Below the pieces are notes generated by a model, which searched no databases, was not told the origin of the DNA, and saw only the letters and a list, made by a program, of their open reading frames with translations. This document shows, one piece after another, positions 21,735 to 33,760 of a DNA stretch of 64,000 nucleotides; the stretch's first letter is position 1, and each line of letters opens with the position of its first letter. Origin of the DNA: Mesocentrotus franciscanus (taxonomy: Eukaryota; Echinodermata; Echinoidea; Camarodonta; Strongylocentrotidae); assembly GCA_037976565.1 (NCBI GenBank), contig CP137668.1:21676251-21740250 (forward strand), written 5' to 3'. The position numbers and the translations under genes are program-made.

Positions 21735-23040
21735 ATAGTGACCTGCCAGTGACACAAAATAATGAGGTATCAAAATATGCTTATCTGACCGTAATTAAAT
21801 GCCTAAAACCCCAGAACTTCCCGTGGCTCAGCCCCCTCGAACCCACCAGGCGCCTTAAGGCGGGCCCCTGAATGCTTATCTGACCGTTATAAAATGCCTA
21901 AAACCCCTGAGCTTCCGGGGGCTCTGTCCCCTGGATTCCACCTAGGGCCCTAAGGCAGGCCCCTGGATGCTCATCTAACGGTAATTTAATGCCTAAAACC
22001 CCGAGCTTCTGGGGGCTCCGCAACTGGACCCCACGCCAATTAGTGTCCTGCCAGTGTCACAAATAAGGTATTAAAAATGCTAATCTGACCGTAATTAAAT
22101 GCCTAACACCCTGAACTTCCGAAGGCTCTGCCCCTCGAACCCACCAGGGCCTTAAGGCGGGCCCCTAAATGAATGCTTGTCTGACCGTTATAAAATGCAT
22201 GAAACCCCTGAGCTTCTAGGGGCTCCGCCCCCTGGACCCCACGCCAATTAGTGTCCTGCCAGTGTCCCAAATAAGATATCAAAATATGCTCATCTGACCG
22301 TAATTGAACGCCTAAAACCCTGAGCCTCCAGGGGCTCTGCCCTCTGACCCCACCTAGGGCCCTAAGGCGGGCCCCTGAATGCTTATCTGACCGTTATAAA
22401 ATGCCTTAAACCCTGAGCTTCTGTGGCTCCGCCCTGGACCCCGCCCCTGGACCCACGCCAATTAGTGTCCTGCCACTGTCACAAATAAGGTATCAAAATA
22501 TGATAATCTGACCGTAATTAAACGCCTAAAACCCTGAGCTTCCAGGGGCTCTGTCCCTGGACCCAACCAATGGCCCTAAGTCAGGTCCCTGGATACTCAT
22601 CTGACAGTAATTTATTGCCTAAAACCCTGAGCTTCCGGGGCTCCGCCCTGGAGGCCTGGACCCCACGCCAATAAGTGACCTGCCAGTGTCACAAATAGGG
22701 TATCAAAATATGCTCATCTGACCGTAATTAAATGCCTAAAACCCCTGAGCTTCCGGAGGCTCCGCCCCCTCGACCCCACCAGGGGGCCTAAGCCCCTAAA
22801 CCCCTGAGCTTCCGGGGGCTCCGCCCCCTGGACCCAACGCCAATTAGTGACCTGCCAGTGTCACAAATAGGGTATCAAAATATGCTCATCTGACCGTTAT
22901 AAAATGCCTCAAATCCCTGAGTTTCAGGGGGCTCAGCCCCCTGGACCCCACGCCAATTAGTGACCTGCCAGTGTCATGAAAAAGGTATCAAAATATGCTC
23001 ATCTGGACCGTAACTAAATGCCCCTAGACCCCACGCCAAT
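21735..23040. repeat. Satellite array with alternating short and long units
   Basis: About twelve units centred on TGCCTAAAACCC(C)TGAGCTTC plus GGGGCTCCGCCCCCTGGACC. Spacing alternates between about 87-98 and about 111-123 bp because every second unit carries an extra CCAATTAGTGTCCTGCCAGT spacer. That gives a higher-order period of about 205 bp. Confidence 0.85.
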
Positions 23041-23201
23041 TTACACTACGCTCTACCTGCATGATCGTAAATACTTTACCCCCCATCCCCTTTGAAAAAC
23101 GTTCAGCGGGGCCTAGCTGCATGTAAGATTGGGTGATGCGGATTTTTTTTGTCTGCCAGCCCCCCCCAAACTTTTTTGTTCATTACGCCACTGGTATTAA
23201 C

Positions 23202-25845
23202 CTAATGCTAACACGAGAATGAGTCAACACTCTACCAGCTCTAGCAGACAGTATTAGAACCAACAAAAATATTATGAGTCACATGAATGCATTCATGCAT
23301 GAATAGCAAACTTAAATCAATAAAAATACAGTACTTTACTCTGAGCTAAAAGAGGGATAAAATCCAGAAAGAAAGAGAGGGAGACTAGTCGGGAGGTTAG
23401 AAACGAATCCGGAGCTACAAAGACATGTACATTTCGACTCGACTAGGGAATGAAGATTGCAATCTGCATAATGATAACCTCAAATCACAGCTATCCGGTA
23501 TAAGGCCTACCCTCATGTTACATTATACCATTTTCACTGAAAGGATTCATGAAGAAAATGTGCCAAAATACATGGCATATGACGTTACAGCCCTGGAAAA
23601 GGTGAAACCAGGTAGTTAGAAACAAACTTAGAATAATCATAAATTGTTTACAACTGAGAGCTCTTTGTTGTTTGTGCATTGAGCATGTGAATAAAATTTG
23701 GAATAAATAAAGTTCGGAATCTGTATCTTTGGGTATTAGGTACGCACAAACAAATTCGTGAGCTCCCCCAAAATCCATACTCACATAAAGCAATGAACTA
23801 AATGCAAATAGCCTTAAACAAATTATATACTTGCAAACTATTTGGCAGAACCAAACCTTTTACATAAGGGGGACAGTATGATTATAAGGCTTTACATTAT
23901 TCTTCTTGTAATTGAACAGACACGTTTGAAGATCTATTCACATTGTTTATGGTACATTGAATAAATTTGACATAACATTTTTAAAATACAAAAAGCTTAC
24001 TGGTGCATTTTACAGTTGTCAAAAGCAGACTCCAAGTGCTCCAGATGTAAAAGATATACAAAAGCAAATAGGATTCCAGTCTGTGGACAAAATAAGTCAT
24101 ATATGAAATTTTGTTATAGGTTGCGATTTCTGTATACATTGGTATTTTAAGAAAAAAGGGAAAGTGCAATATTGATCGCATAATGAGGGAATTAAAGGAA
24201 ACCAACTACCTAAAAAGAAAAATGTGTTCAGCTAGAAGTTATAAAATCCTCCTTAAATTACTTTATACGACATTCAATGGAATAAAGGTTTAGGAGTATG
24301 AAGAAATATATTGCAACCGTATAAACCTCCGCTCACACACCTCACAAGTCAGGCTTGGGTTCTGCAGTGTTAGCGCCCTTTTTCTGTTAGAGTCTGCTCA
24401 AGTCGCTTTTACGATTTTTAAAGAATTATTTAAACTTGCAATATCTATTTATTGAAGTATCATTTCAAGCCTATATGTTTGATATATTACAGGATCATGT
24501 AGCCCCTCACATGTAGAGCAAAATATTTAATGGTCATTGGTCCCCTGAGATTATTTTATATTTCAGTAGCGAAGTCGGTTTATTCTACTGCGTTCAAATG
24601 TTCATTCAAGGATTGAACAACATTATAATGAAATAAATATTGGTGTTGCAATATCCCCCTTCCATGCGGCAAGAGCTGCAGAAATAAAAGTATCTTAATT
24701 TATATTAGGCCATGTTCGAAGTGTATTCAAATGAATATTTGTGTCGTACAGCTAACGTTACATATATCGAGTCTTTGATTAACCATTTCCTAATAATATT
24801 TATTTTGCAAAATGACCTTCCGTATATCAATAGTCAATAATATGATCCCCCAAACAAAAACAATGACTGATGAGGCTGTCGAAGATCGTTTTCGTCCGTA
24901 AAATATGCATATTAATTGTGAGGAAAATATATCCGATAATATTTTCTTTAAAAGTAAAAATTTTCCTCGTTTTACTTCACCCCTGGTAAGATATGTTTTG
25001 CTATGTTCCATACGAAAGAAAGACAAGATAATCAAATTCATATCTTAACGCACAAACAAGCAATGGATGTAAATATGTGTATCTCCCGGTTTCACTTTGG
25101 CCAGCCATAATTCAGCACCACCACGTTATTAGAGCAAACATAAATTTCAGATAGTGTCAAGCCTGTGGCGTGCGAAACACTAAATAAATTTTAAAAAAAC
25201 ACTGAAAACGCACCAATTTATAAAACTAATTTCGTCAAAGTTGTAGGTCAGTTATATACATAATAATTCACCAATTATATGGGCCAAGTGAATCAATAGA
25301 ATATTGATACATATTACACGCACACGTTCTATTTTACCTGAACATCTTCACTCGAAAACACATTGTCAAAGGTTGAAATCTGCAATCTGATTGTTTATCA
25401 CGATAGTGACTGGAGTATGTCGGCAGAGCGTCTTCGCTCGAAAAGATCTCTTCAAGTTTCTAAGTGAAGCAAAGAAAATACAAACATATTATGAACAATG
25501 GTTAGACATGCGAGAATTCAAAAGTAGGATTCAGTTTCGCTATACTGAGGCTTGATAGTGAAAACATAGGTCTATATGAAAGGGCATTAAACAGGGGCGA
25601 CGGAACCAGGGGTCAGGGCAGCCTGAGACTTTTAACCTCCCATACTTTTTCATAATCAAGATAGAAGTTTCTCCTGTGAAAAGGAACCCCTTATAGTGAT
25701 CGAGGGCCCCTACTGCAATGAAATAAGTGCTTCCCTCTTTTCATTGAATTTTCCTATTTCTTTGATACTTTCTTCATGACAAACAGAATTTCCTTAAATA
25801 TATTTTCCGGGTCAAATCTGCCAAATTAGCTTTCAAAACTAATCT
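23202..25845. other. Unassigned AT-rich DNA
   Basis: No coding segment, splice-flanked exon or recognisable element found. Short minus-strand frames at 23.5-25.0 kb have no domain content. Confidence 0.4.
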
Positions 25846-25850
25846 CTTTT

Positions 25851-25905
25851 CTTTCTCTCTCTCTCTCTCTCTCCTTCACCCTCTCTCTCTCTTTCTCTTG
25901 TAGTC
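25851..25905 (+). repeat. CT microsatellite
   Basis: Runs of CT dinucleotide with a short interruption. Confidence 0.9.
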
Positions 25906-26095
25906 AAGCAATTTTGCTTGTTCTATTGTTCATTTGTTTCCAGTCATACGCATCCATTTTACAGCGTTCAAAAATGTATTTGTACACCTAAAATTAATTC
26001 ATCTTCCTTCACTGTGAAGAAGGGGAAAAGGAGCTTCATTTAAATTAATGAATGACGGCTTGTTTGCGAATTGTTGCTCAAGTTTTACTTTCTAA

Positions 26096-26150
26096 TCAAT
26101 AATAATAATAATAACAACGTTTCTTATAAAGCGCTTACCACCGAAGTCTC
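26096..26150 (-). repeat. SINE-tail-like relic
   Basis: An ATA-repeat followed by CTTATAAAGCGCTTACCAC, the reverse of the AAAGCACTTTATAAGTAAC...ATT-repeat tail of the SINE at 50.5 kb. Only the 3' tail is recognisable. Confidence 0.5.
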
Positions 26151-27389
26151 TAAAGAGAACCAAAAGGGAAAACAAAATTGGGGTGTGTCATTTTTGGTGG
26201 ATTTTTATACTTCGTAAATTTGTGCTTATGCTTTTTTCTGTTTCTCCTTCTATATGTGTACGCAATACATCCTTGTTACTTTCTTATTATTTCCTTCTTT
26301 CGATTTTTCTTTCTTTCATTTTCCTATTATACAAACAAAAATCCTACAGTATTCATTTGCATTGTCAGTGGTGTTCACCTTTGGGACTTTCGATATCGTT
26401 GGCCTGAAGTTTATGAATGTTTAACACACTGAGGCTGCTACCGTATCCCGCACATCGTTACATTTTAATTTGTGAAAGCCAACCATTTTTTCTTTAAACT
26501 GAGGAACTTAGCTTTTGTATCCATGGCCATGAGTGAATATCACTTCGAACGATAGAGCCCAAAGAAATATCTACTCCCCTTCAGTTTTGCTTTCGTTTTC
26601 TTTGCGACCACGATATTGCTAACAAGCAAAGACCTCCTTATTCTCTTGGACGATGATTTGGAATTATAAACTGTATAAGGTATCCAGTTAGAACGTATAG
26701 AGTACTTATTGTTTTGCATACTAGCCCGAACACATACGCGTGTATGGTGGGAATCGAGGACTCATGTGTATGCATCTGTATGTTAAAGTACAATCACATA
26801 TTTAGTTATTTTAACTACCACATTAAAGGTAATACAAAGTTTTGATATGGGGTCATGAATTTGGTTCAAATGAACATATTGGAAGCAAATGCGATTTTAC
26901 AATATTCAATGATCGTTGTCGCGGTTGAAATCGAGGCCAAAGTGATGAAATTGTCAATAATAACCTCTTTATGTTGTTTAGCTTCCTCTCAAGACTAAAA
27001 TTACTTTAGCTTGAAAGCATTGTTTCTTGACTACAATCGACCGATTTGCTATTCCCGTTTGGAAATTATATATCAGAATTGCACATTCTGAGATTTTCAT
27101 GGTCGCAGCTACAATGACCTTTGAAATATTTGAAATTTACAGGGAGACCGGTAAATTTTGATTATTCAATTTCTCGAATGCAGAAGTGTTTTAGGAGCTA
27201 AATTTTCTAGTGCTTATTATACATCCACAGGGGCATCCAAATATATCAAAATTTTAAAGAATCACTATCCATTCAATTTTCAAAATTTCCCAAAACTTTG
27301 CATTACCTTTAAAGTGGAACGAATATGTTATCATACCGTCCAGCATATTAATTGGATTAGGTAATCGTTATTGGTTCTTAGGATATTAA
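26151..27389. other. Unassigned DNA
   Basis: Nothing recognisable; the T-rich stretch at 26.2-26.35 kb gives hydrophobic chance frames. Confidence 0.4.
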
Positions 27390-28315
27390 AGTGGACATTC
27401 AAAGAAAATCACAAATATGTCATATAATGTATCACTAGAAACTGATAAGCTATCAGATGGCCATTGTACAATTTTTAGGTCAACTACATATCGGGTGATT
27501 TATAAAAATACAAATAAAACCACCACCATCTGGGATACACGAGAGATTCGCCAGAAAAATAACGATGTTTAAAATGACGTAATATAACGCAGCGATACTG
27601 CCCAAGCAGACGACATCCCGTAAAGAAAGAACATAATTGCAATGCTATTATTTCTCAAATTATAATGAGTTTAGTGTATATAAATGTGATGGCATTTCAC
27701 ACCATTCAAAGGGGGATATGGAACCGTTTCTGATAACTAAAATCTTTTGTTTGTAAATACACAGGATAGGGCTTAATTAACAATTAAAGAAACCAGACTT
27801 TCAAATTGAAAAAAAAAAATCCGGAATGATAGCATGGACGGCATTTGTTCCCTCTTGAAACGCCGAACATACAGCGGTGTATGCAGCTGTAAAATACAAT
27901 GGCGTCTTATTTTGTTTACAAGCGACAGATTCCTTTATTTTTTTGTCGCTGCATTTTTCATCAAAATAATACCATGCGCGGGGTTTAGAGTGAGGCAATA
28001 GATTAACCATTTAGCCTGACGGTAGTGAAGTAACAGAAAGAACTGAAGAGAAGATGGCAAAACAGGCACTGAAATGTGTGAGATGTCATGGGACATCGTC
28101 TGCTTGTGCAAATCATGTCCACCCTGTGATGTCACACATCTTAGCAGCGTTCGGAGAGCTCTTCAGGTGCTATGCCGGGGCTGTCTTTAAGCGTTTCGTA
28201 ATTGATAATAATCATTACTTTGAATGTTTCCAAGCATTGAATTTTGATAACCATGTCCAATCAAAGTTTCACCTTTGCAATAATGAAAATAAAGTTAGTT
28301 GTTAAAATCAATGAA
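27390..28315 (+). repeat. Dispersed repeat R1, copy 2
   Basis: Inverted partner of 12,245-13,170. In this orientation it runs from AAAGAAAATCACAAATATG near 27,402 to AATAAAGTTAG near 28,287. The 3' half encodes CYAGAVFKRFVIDNNHYFEC, as does copy 1, but the frames upstream differ and stops intervene. I treat it as non-coding repeat DNA or an LTR rather than a gene. Confidence 0.75.
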
Positions 28316-28874
28316 TATCTACTGTTAGGATTTGACGAGGCGTTTCATTTTTAGTTGAATCACATTATATAGTTAATTACACTAAGGAATAGATACTAAA
28401 GTACATAACTCTTAGCTACAGCTACATTTTAACAAAAGTAAGTTAAGTCTCCATTCCCCCTATCTCCCTCATTTTATGTTCTTCATTCTTCTTCTTGAAT
28501 CCCTCCTTTACATTTTTTTTCTCTTTTCTTTATCTCTTTTTCATTCTCTTCTCACCCGTTTTAGGGACAATTTAGGTGGTGTTGGGATAATTGATCATTT
28601 GGCTCGCCATACTAATATATCTTATGTTAATCATGCGTATTGAAAGATAAGAAGCAGATCAGAGATGGGTTAATAAATACGCTACAGCCATGGAATTCAC
28701 ATGACACATGGTGTCACGAGTGAGATACTGAACATTTAGAAGAATATTTCCGCAGCTGACAATCGAGTCTGTATGATATAGCCAGTATTGGTGGAACATT
28801 TCAGAAGCGAATTTTCAGTGGATCTTGATTGGATTTGTAAAATGCAAGTTGCATTTTTCAGGAAAGAAGTGACC
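28316..28874. other. Unassigned DNA
   Basis: AT-rich, with a short CT-rich patch at 28,450-28,560; no feature recognised. Confidence 0.4.
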
Positions 28875-28882
28875 TGCTAGGG

Positions 28883-29194
28883 CAGGGGCGGATCCAGCCG
28901 GCGGCAAGGGAGGGGGCCTAAAAAGGGGCCCACTTCGTGCGAAAATTTGAAAATCGTGCCGGTCGATTTTTCGCTCTTTCCAACAACCACCCCCCTCCCC
29001 TTGGGCGCCAGGGGTAGTGAGCACAATTTTTTTTTTTGGCACCCGAAAAAAAATTCCGTACGGGAAGGGTTATTTTTTTTCCACCGCCACCCCTTGGGCG
29101 CCAGGGGAGGGGGCCCAACTTCTTTTTTTCAAAAAAGGGTGTTTTTACCTGTTTTTTCTAGGGGAGGGGGCCCCGGCCCCTGGATCCGCCACTG
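28883..29194. mobile_element. hAT-type MITE, 312 bp, exact 8-bp target duplication
   Basis: Left end CAGGGGCGGATCCAG and right end CTGGATCCGCCACTG form a terminal inverted repeat with one mismatch. They are flanked by TGCTAGGG on both sides (28,875-28,882 and 29,195-29,202). The interior is G/C-homopolymer rich and non-coding. An 8-bp duplication and CAG...CTG ends point to the hAT superfamily. Open frames crossing it are accidental. Confidence 0.88.
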
Positions 29195-29279
29195 TGCTAG
29201 GGCGTGGTCGCACTCCCGCGGACGAGTGGGGATAGCGTAGTTATAAGAGGCAACAGAAGCCTTTTTTCTATCGATATGT

Positions 29280-29990
29280 GCTGCATATAGCACGGGAGCC
29301 GGGTCGCATACTTCAGCCCTTCATTCACGATCGAACTGTGAAAGACCGTGGATTTTTGAAAGATTTCAAGCCAAGAGAAAACCGTTTGGTTATAGCTTCT
29401 TCAATTAATATTCCAGTACCTGCTCCTATGGAAATGAGTGGAGATTTGAAGTTTTTCCAGTCACAGTGAGAAAATTATGAAGTAGCAACTGACCTCGATA
29501 AGAAGCCTGAAAAGTTAGAGTGGCAACACTTTTGTCGCTGATAGGAAAAAGAGTGTTACCAGCTTTACACTACTTTAGAATTGGCCGAGAATCAGTAGGA
29601 GAAAAATTCAGTGCTCTTGAAGGCACTGGAAAGTCATTTTGATCCTAGAACTAATGTCATATATGAACGCTTTCAGTTCAACACAGGAGATCAGGGAGAA
29701 AGAGAAAAAATTTATCAGTATATGTGACTGTTTTGAGAAGTCTGTCAGAATCGAGCGAATTTGTAACATTACGAGATGATCTAATGAGAGAATGATCGCA
29801 TATAGCCCAAGCCATCAATTAAGGACCCGGATGGGAGGGCACGGCTGCTCCGTGAAGACAAGCTTACACTACAGAAGGCCATCATCGACATGTGTTGCAG
29901 TGCTGAGGTCACCAAGCAGCAGCTCAGAAGTATAAAGGGTGCAAGTTCTAACGAGACAGAAACAGTACATGTCGTGCACAAAAATATTGC
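29280..29990 (+). pseudogene. Ty3/gypsy gag remnant
   Basis: Plus-strand frames, broken by several stops, read in order: NIPVPAPMEMSGDLKFF, ENYEVATDLDKK, DPRTNVIYERFQFN, a loop GDQGEREKIYQY, and DKLTLQKAIIDMCCSAEVTK. This series (PAP-x-x-M-x-G-D...W-F-s-q, N-V-x-Y-E-R-x-x-F, L-T-L-x-x-A) is the familiar Gag of animal gypsy elements without other pol parts nearby. It is a separate fragment from the minus-strand gypsy element at 7.7-11 kb. The flanking LTR was not found. Confidence 0.7.
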
Positions 29991-30635
29991 AAAAAAATAA
30001 ACGAAGAAATCATAAACAAAGGAAGGAAAATATCAGCAGTCTTGCCAAAGATAAAAGTGTGCCTGCCCTGATGATTATTCATTAACAACGGACGACGAAA
30101 GATGACAGTCATTACAAGTTCTCTTGTGCTGGCTTAGATACTAGTCTTTATTCAAATTTGTACTACTGTAGACTGTAGTCTTCACAGACAACGAACGATC
30201 ATGCCGTAAGAACTGCATATAATTTATTATTTATTTATTTATTATAGTTTTATTTCAACAGGGTAGTCTCATAAACAAAATAAACAAACAATATCCCAAT
30301 ATAACTACCGTGCATTTATCATGTGTCATAAGACTTCAATAATCCTTGCAAATATTAGTGCAAACACTAATCTGTAATATAATGATAACTGCATGAACTT
30401 GAAATCCCATTTAAAGCAGTATAAATCTAAAGTGCACACTTGTCTAGTGAGTTCACTATGTGAGCGGTATAAAATTTATACAATCAAACTGTGATTTTCG
30501 GTGTATTTGAGTGCTTATTTGAGTCTAAGGTGTACAAAATGACTCTATACTTAAAACGGTTCAACAATTAGCAGAGGTTATCTGCGCAGTACATTCCTTG
30601 TAACATTTACTGATTAACGTACATGCACATTTACT
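29991..30635. other. Unassigned DNA
   Basis: No gene seen; a TTTATTTATTTA run lies at about 30,225-30,250. Confidence 0.4.
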
Positions 30636-31160
30636 GTGGTATTGATACTGTGCAGAGACTGCGTTCCGTACAAAAGGTCACCTCTAAATTGTCTAAAGAA
30701 GCTTAACTTTAATGCTAAATATATTGACAACCGAACTGACAACTCAGCCGTAGCCGAACATGCTTGGGATAACCAGCATCAACCAGGCTGGGACGGGGTT
30801 CAGTGCCTTTCCCAGGAACGGCATTGGTACACACGGAGGGTAAAAGAAGCTATCAATATCCGTCTCAATCCCAATAATAGGGACTTTTAGATTTTACACG
30901 ACGAGAACGTGGGCTGCCACGGTGACATCCTTTTAAGGTAATGTGACGTCCTTTTAAGGCACTGCCGGGCACGGGCTAGTGCCTTGAAAGAATGGCACAC
31001 GTGGCAGTCCACGTTCTCGTCGTGTAGATCTAAAAGTCCCTAATTTCAGCAGAGACAACGGGATCGATATCCCCGAATTTTGGATGCGTACGATACGCCG
31101 CCATGACACTCCCCGTCCAGCCGGCCGACACCGGTCGATTCCAATCAGCAGACGGGCCGA
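30636..31160 (+). pseudogene. Penelope-like element 3' fragment (GIY-YIG region), split by a MITE
   Basis: Plus-strand coding remnant: NSAVAEHAWDNQHQPGWDG, then QERHWYTRRVKEAINIRLNP. After the 161-bp MITE it resumes as RDNGIDIPEFWMRTIRRH. The wording (SAV-EH-...-GH; RR-KEA--I; N-D-G--IP--W) is the C-terminal endonuclease region of Penelope-like retroelements. Removing the MITE and one TA restores one frame through NPNNFSRDNG. That confirms both the reading and the TA target. The upstream RT is absent, so it is a 3' fragment. Confidence 0.7.
30880..31040 (+). mobile_element. TA-flanked MITE M1, copy 1 (161 bp)
   Basis: Inverted ends GGGACTTTTAGAT / ATCTAAAAGTCCC, continuing into ACACGACGAGAACGTG / CACGTTCTCGTCGTGT, flanked by TA on each side. 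A copy of identical length lies at 55,542-55,702 in the opposite orientation. TA duplication places it with Tc1/mariner-type elements. Confidence 0.88.
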
Positions 31161-31184
31161 TCCAGCGGCCCCCCTTGTAAAAAA

Positions 31185-31750
31185 AGTACTGCAGTATTAC
31201 TGCGGTACTCGCAGTACATTTACTCCGGTAAATTGGTCGCTTTTCGCAGTATATGTACTGCGGTAGTACCGCAGAACAAGTACTGCAGTACTACTGCGGT
31301 ATTACTGCAGTACTACTGCAGTATTACTGCGGTAGTACCGCAGTACTTCCGCGGTACTTGTCCTGCAGTACTTCCGCGGTACTTGTCCTGTAGTACTTCC
31401 GCGGTACTACTGCGGTACTACTGCGGTACTTGTACTGCAGTACTTCCGCGGTACTTGTACTGCAGTACTACTGCGGTACTACCGCGGTACTTGTACTGCA
31501 GTACTACCGCGGTACTTGTACTGCAGTACTTCCACGGTACTTGTACTGCAGTACTACTGCGGTACTACTGTGGTACTACCGCGGTACTTGTACTGCAGTA
31601 CTTCCGCGGTACTTGTACCGCAGTACCACTGCAGTCCTACTGCGGTACTACTGCAGTACTTCCGCTGTACTTGTACTACAGAACCACTGCGGTACTACTG
31701 CAGTACTACCGCAGTAATTTTACTACAGTACCACTGCGACTGCATCACTT
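31185..31750 (+). repeat. GTAC-rich minisatellite
   Basis: About 560 bp built from variants of GTACTACTGCGGTACTAC and GTACTTGTACTGCAGTACTT. Nearly every unit is centred on GTAC or on CNG palindromes (CTGCAG, CCGCGG). All three forward frames stay open, giving runs such as CSTTAVL; this is a repeat artefact, not evidence for a protein. Confidence 0.92.
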
Positions 31751-31799
31751 GTACTGAACATTCTGAATGTCCTCCAGGAAATGTCTGAACATTTAAAAA

Positions 31800-33540
31800 T
31801 TGTGTACATTAATACAAATTGTACGGCGGTTTATTCTAGGTACTGTTTTCACACTGTAGAGCAGGGAGAAAAAACAAAGCCAGTTCAGAAAGAATACAAT
31901 TGATCAGCACATTTCATGTCAACAGTGCAATATAATGATCAGAAATAAATTCACTTATCTAAGGTAAATTACTTGGGTTTTCAACAGCAGAGCTGGCTTT
32001 GATTAATCTGTGCACATCCTTTTCACACGATACAAGAGCAATCACAAATAATGAACCTTTTAACAAGAATAAGAAAATTTCAAAAAAGAATTTCATATCA
32101 TAACAAAGTTTATTTTTAGGGTATATGTAAATATGTACATTTCTTTAGGTATTTAACTATTTTTTCTACTTTAATATTGTACTTTCAAACTACTATGACT
32201 AACAAGTTTAGCTTCACACACAATGACAGATTGCTCTATGAATTACATAAACTCTTTGGCAAAGGCAGATATCATGCTTTACATGAAAAACAACTGTATA
32301 GTTATAAAATATCTGTATCTGAGCTGCATCAAAAACATTGATTATAATAGGAAAACAAACTTTTTCCTTGAAGATTTGATAATTGTTTATGTGACCATAC
32401 AAATTACAAAACAATGTAATCTAAAAGAACGTGGAAGTTGACCACAGATGCCTTTTTACCTTGCAAGTTTATTTTTACATATCAAATATCCATTTCCGAA
32501 ACTGCAATAACATCTTGGAACAAATGTGTTCCAGCTTCATACACAATGACCGATTGTTGTATTCACAGTCTTCGATAGGGCAAGTAAATAGAACTATAAC
32601 ATATGAAACTACATGTACTTCGATTATTATGAGCCAAAAAAAAAACAATGTCCAAGTTAGAAAAAAACAAAAACAATTTGCAACAGATAATAAAAATGTA
32701 CTTCTTCTATCAATAGATTATAATCATTTGTTACAAAACGATACTGGACATTGTCCTATATGACCTTACACCACGAAACGACCAATAGGTCTGGAAAAAT
32801 GATTGTGCTGATTTGCACATGACATTAAAGTAGAAGTCAATACCTTAAAATGGTGCATAATTTTTCAAATAAATAAACCCTCTCAAAACGAGCACCCAAG
32901 ATTTAGAACATTGCCGAAGCAGATTTAAAGTTAGGGAGAAATGGGCCACTACAAAGACCAGCATCTATTGAAACACTGTAAAATGATTATTTTCATTTGA
33001 TTTTAAAAAAAATATCATATTTACATGTACACATGATTTCTGACGCTCAAAATTACAGAGAAGGTACATTTAAAATACCCTCATTAGGAAATACCAAAAT
33101 CCTGAATCTCACATTTTGAACAAAATTAGACTATTTTAGCTAGGTAAAAGAATATAACATAACTAAGTCATCCAATGGTAAAGAGGAAACTACTAAAGAT
33201 GACATTTTAACCAGGCAAGTGGAATTTTACTACTCTTACTTACAAAGTAATTACAGCAAATATATATTATCTTGAACACAAGTTAGTTTCAGCACACAAT
33301 GAAAGATTGCACTAAGTGAATACATTTTAGCAACATTTTTGGCATCAGCAAGTGCAAGGATGAGTCAATAACTCAACATTTTCATATTTAATAGTAATAA
33401 AACCTCTATATTCCAGTTGCAAAAAAAAAATTGTAACATGAAAACAATCTTCTTCCATCAGCTTTTGTTTGAAGAGCACAATAAACAATGTCATTTAAAA
33501 CTGGTGAAACTGGCAGATATATGTGAACCAAAATTGAACA
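31800..33540. other. AT-rich stretch with diverged internal repeats
   Basis: Segments near 32,205, 32,530 and 33,285 share a CACACAATGA(C/A)(A/C)GATTG core with similar surroundings, suggesting old tandem duplications. It could be the 3' untranslated region of the candidate minus-strand gene ending at 34,986, but no polyadenylation site can be fixed. Confidence 0.4.
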
Positions 33541-33544
33541 GCTT

Positions 33545-33760
33545 AAAGATAAAGTTAAGTTCTGGTCATGCGATTGCATTGTGAAAGAAACGTTGTGGAA
33601 TCGATCAGGAAAGGTTGATCATCTGGCATATAAAAGTATTGGTGTGTACTGCAAGGTTCTGGAATCATCAAAATGATAAGAAATTTGGCCCAGTCTTGGT
33701 AAAGTTACAAGCACTGTACACAGAAAGATGTAAATATGGGACTACACGAACATGTGGCGT
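33545..33760 (+). repeat. Dispersed repeat R2, copy 2
   Basis: Matches 13,979-14,180 with small indels, same orientation. Confidence 0.75.

Larger units (their letters stand above)
19524..23193. mobile_element. 3.67-kb hAT-type non-autonomous element with internal satellites
   Basis: The ends are CACTGGCGTA on the left and TACGCCACTG on the right, a 10-base terminal inverted repeat with one mismatch. Both ends then run into G- or C-homopolymer. The flanks are exact 8-bp direct repeats GTATTAAC (19,516-19,523 and 23,194-23,201). An 8-bp duplication with a short CA...TG inverted end is the signature of hAT-superfamily insertion. No transposase is seen. The interior comprises three tandem arrays, a probable nested element (20,709-21,695) and a zinc-finger gene fragment, so the unit looks like a composite mobilised in trans. 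Confidence 0.8.

Noticed and set aside
12254..28305. Small proteins in repeat R1 (frames at 12,254-12,493 and 28,054-28,305)
   Set aside because: Only a 30-residue block is shared between copies; the rest changes frame. More likely repeat DNA than a gene.
31233..31788. Long overlapping plus-strand open frames (up to 174 codons) rich in CSTTAVL
   Set aside because: Produced by a GTAC-rich minisatellite that stays open in all three frames; no domain or splice context.
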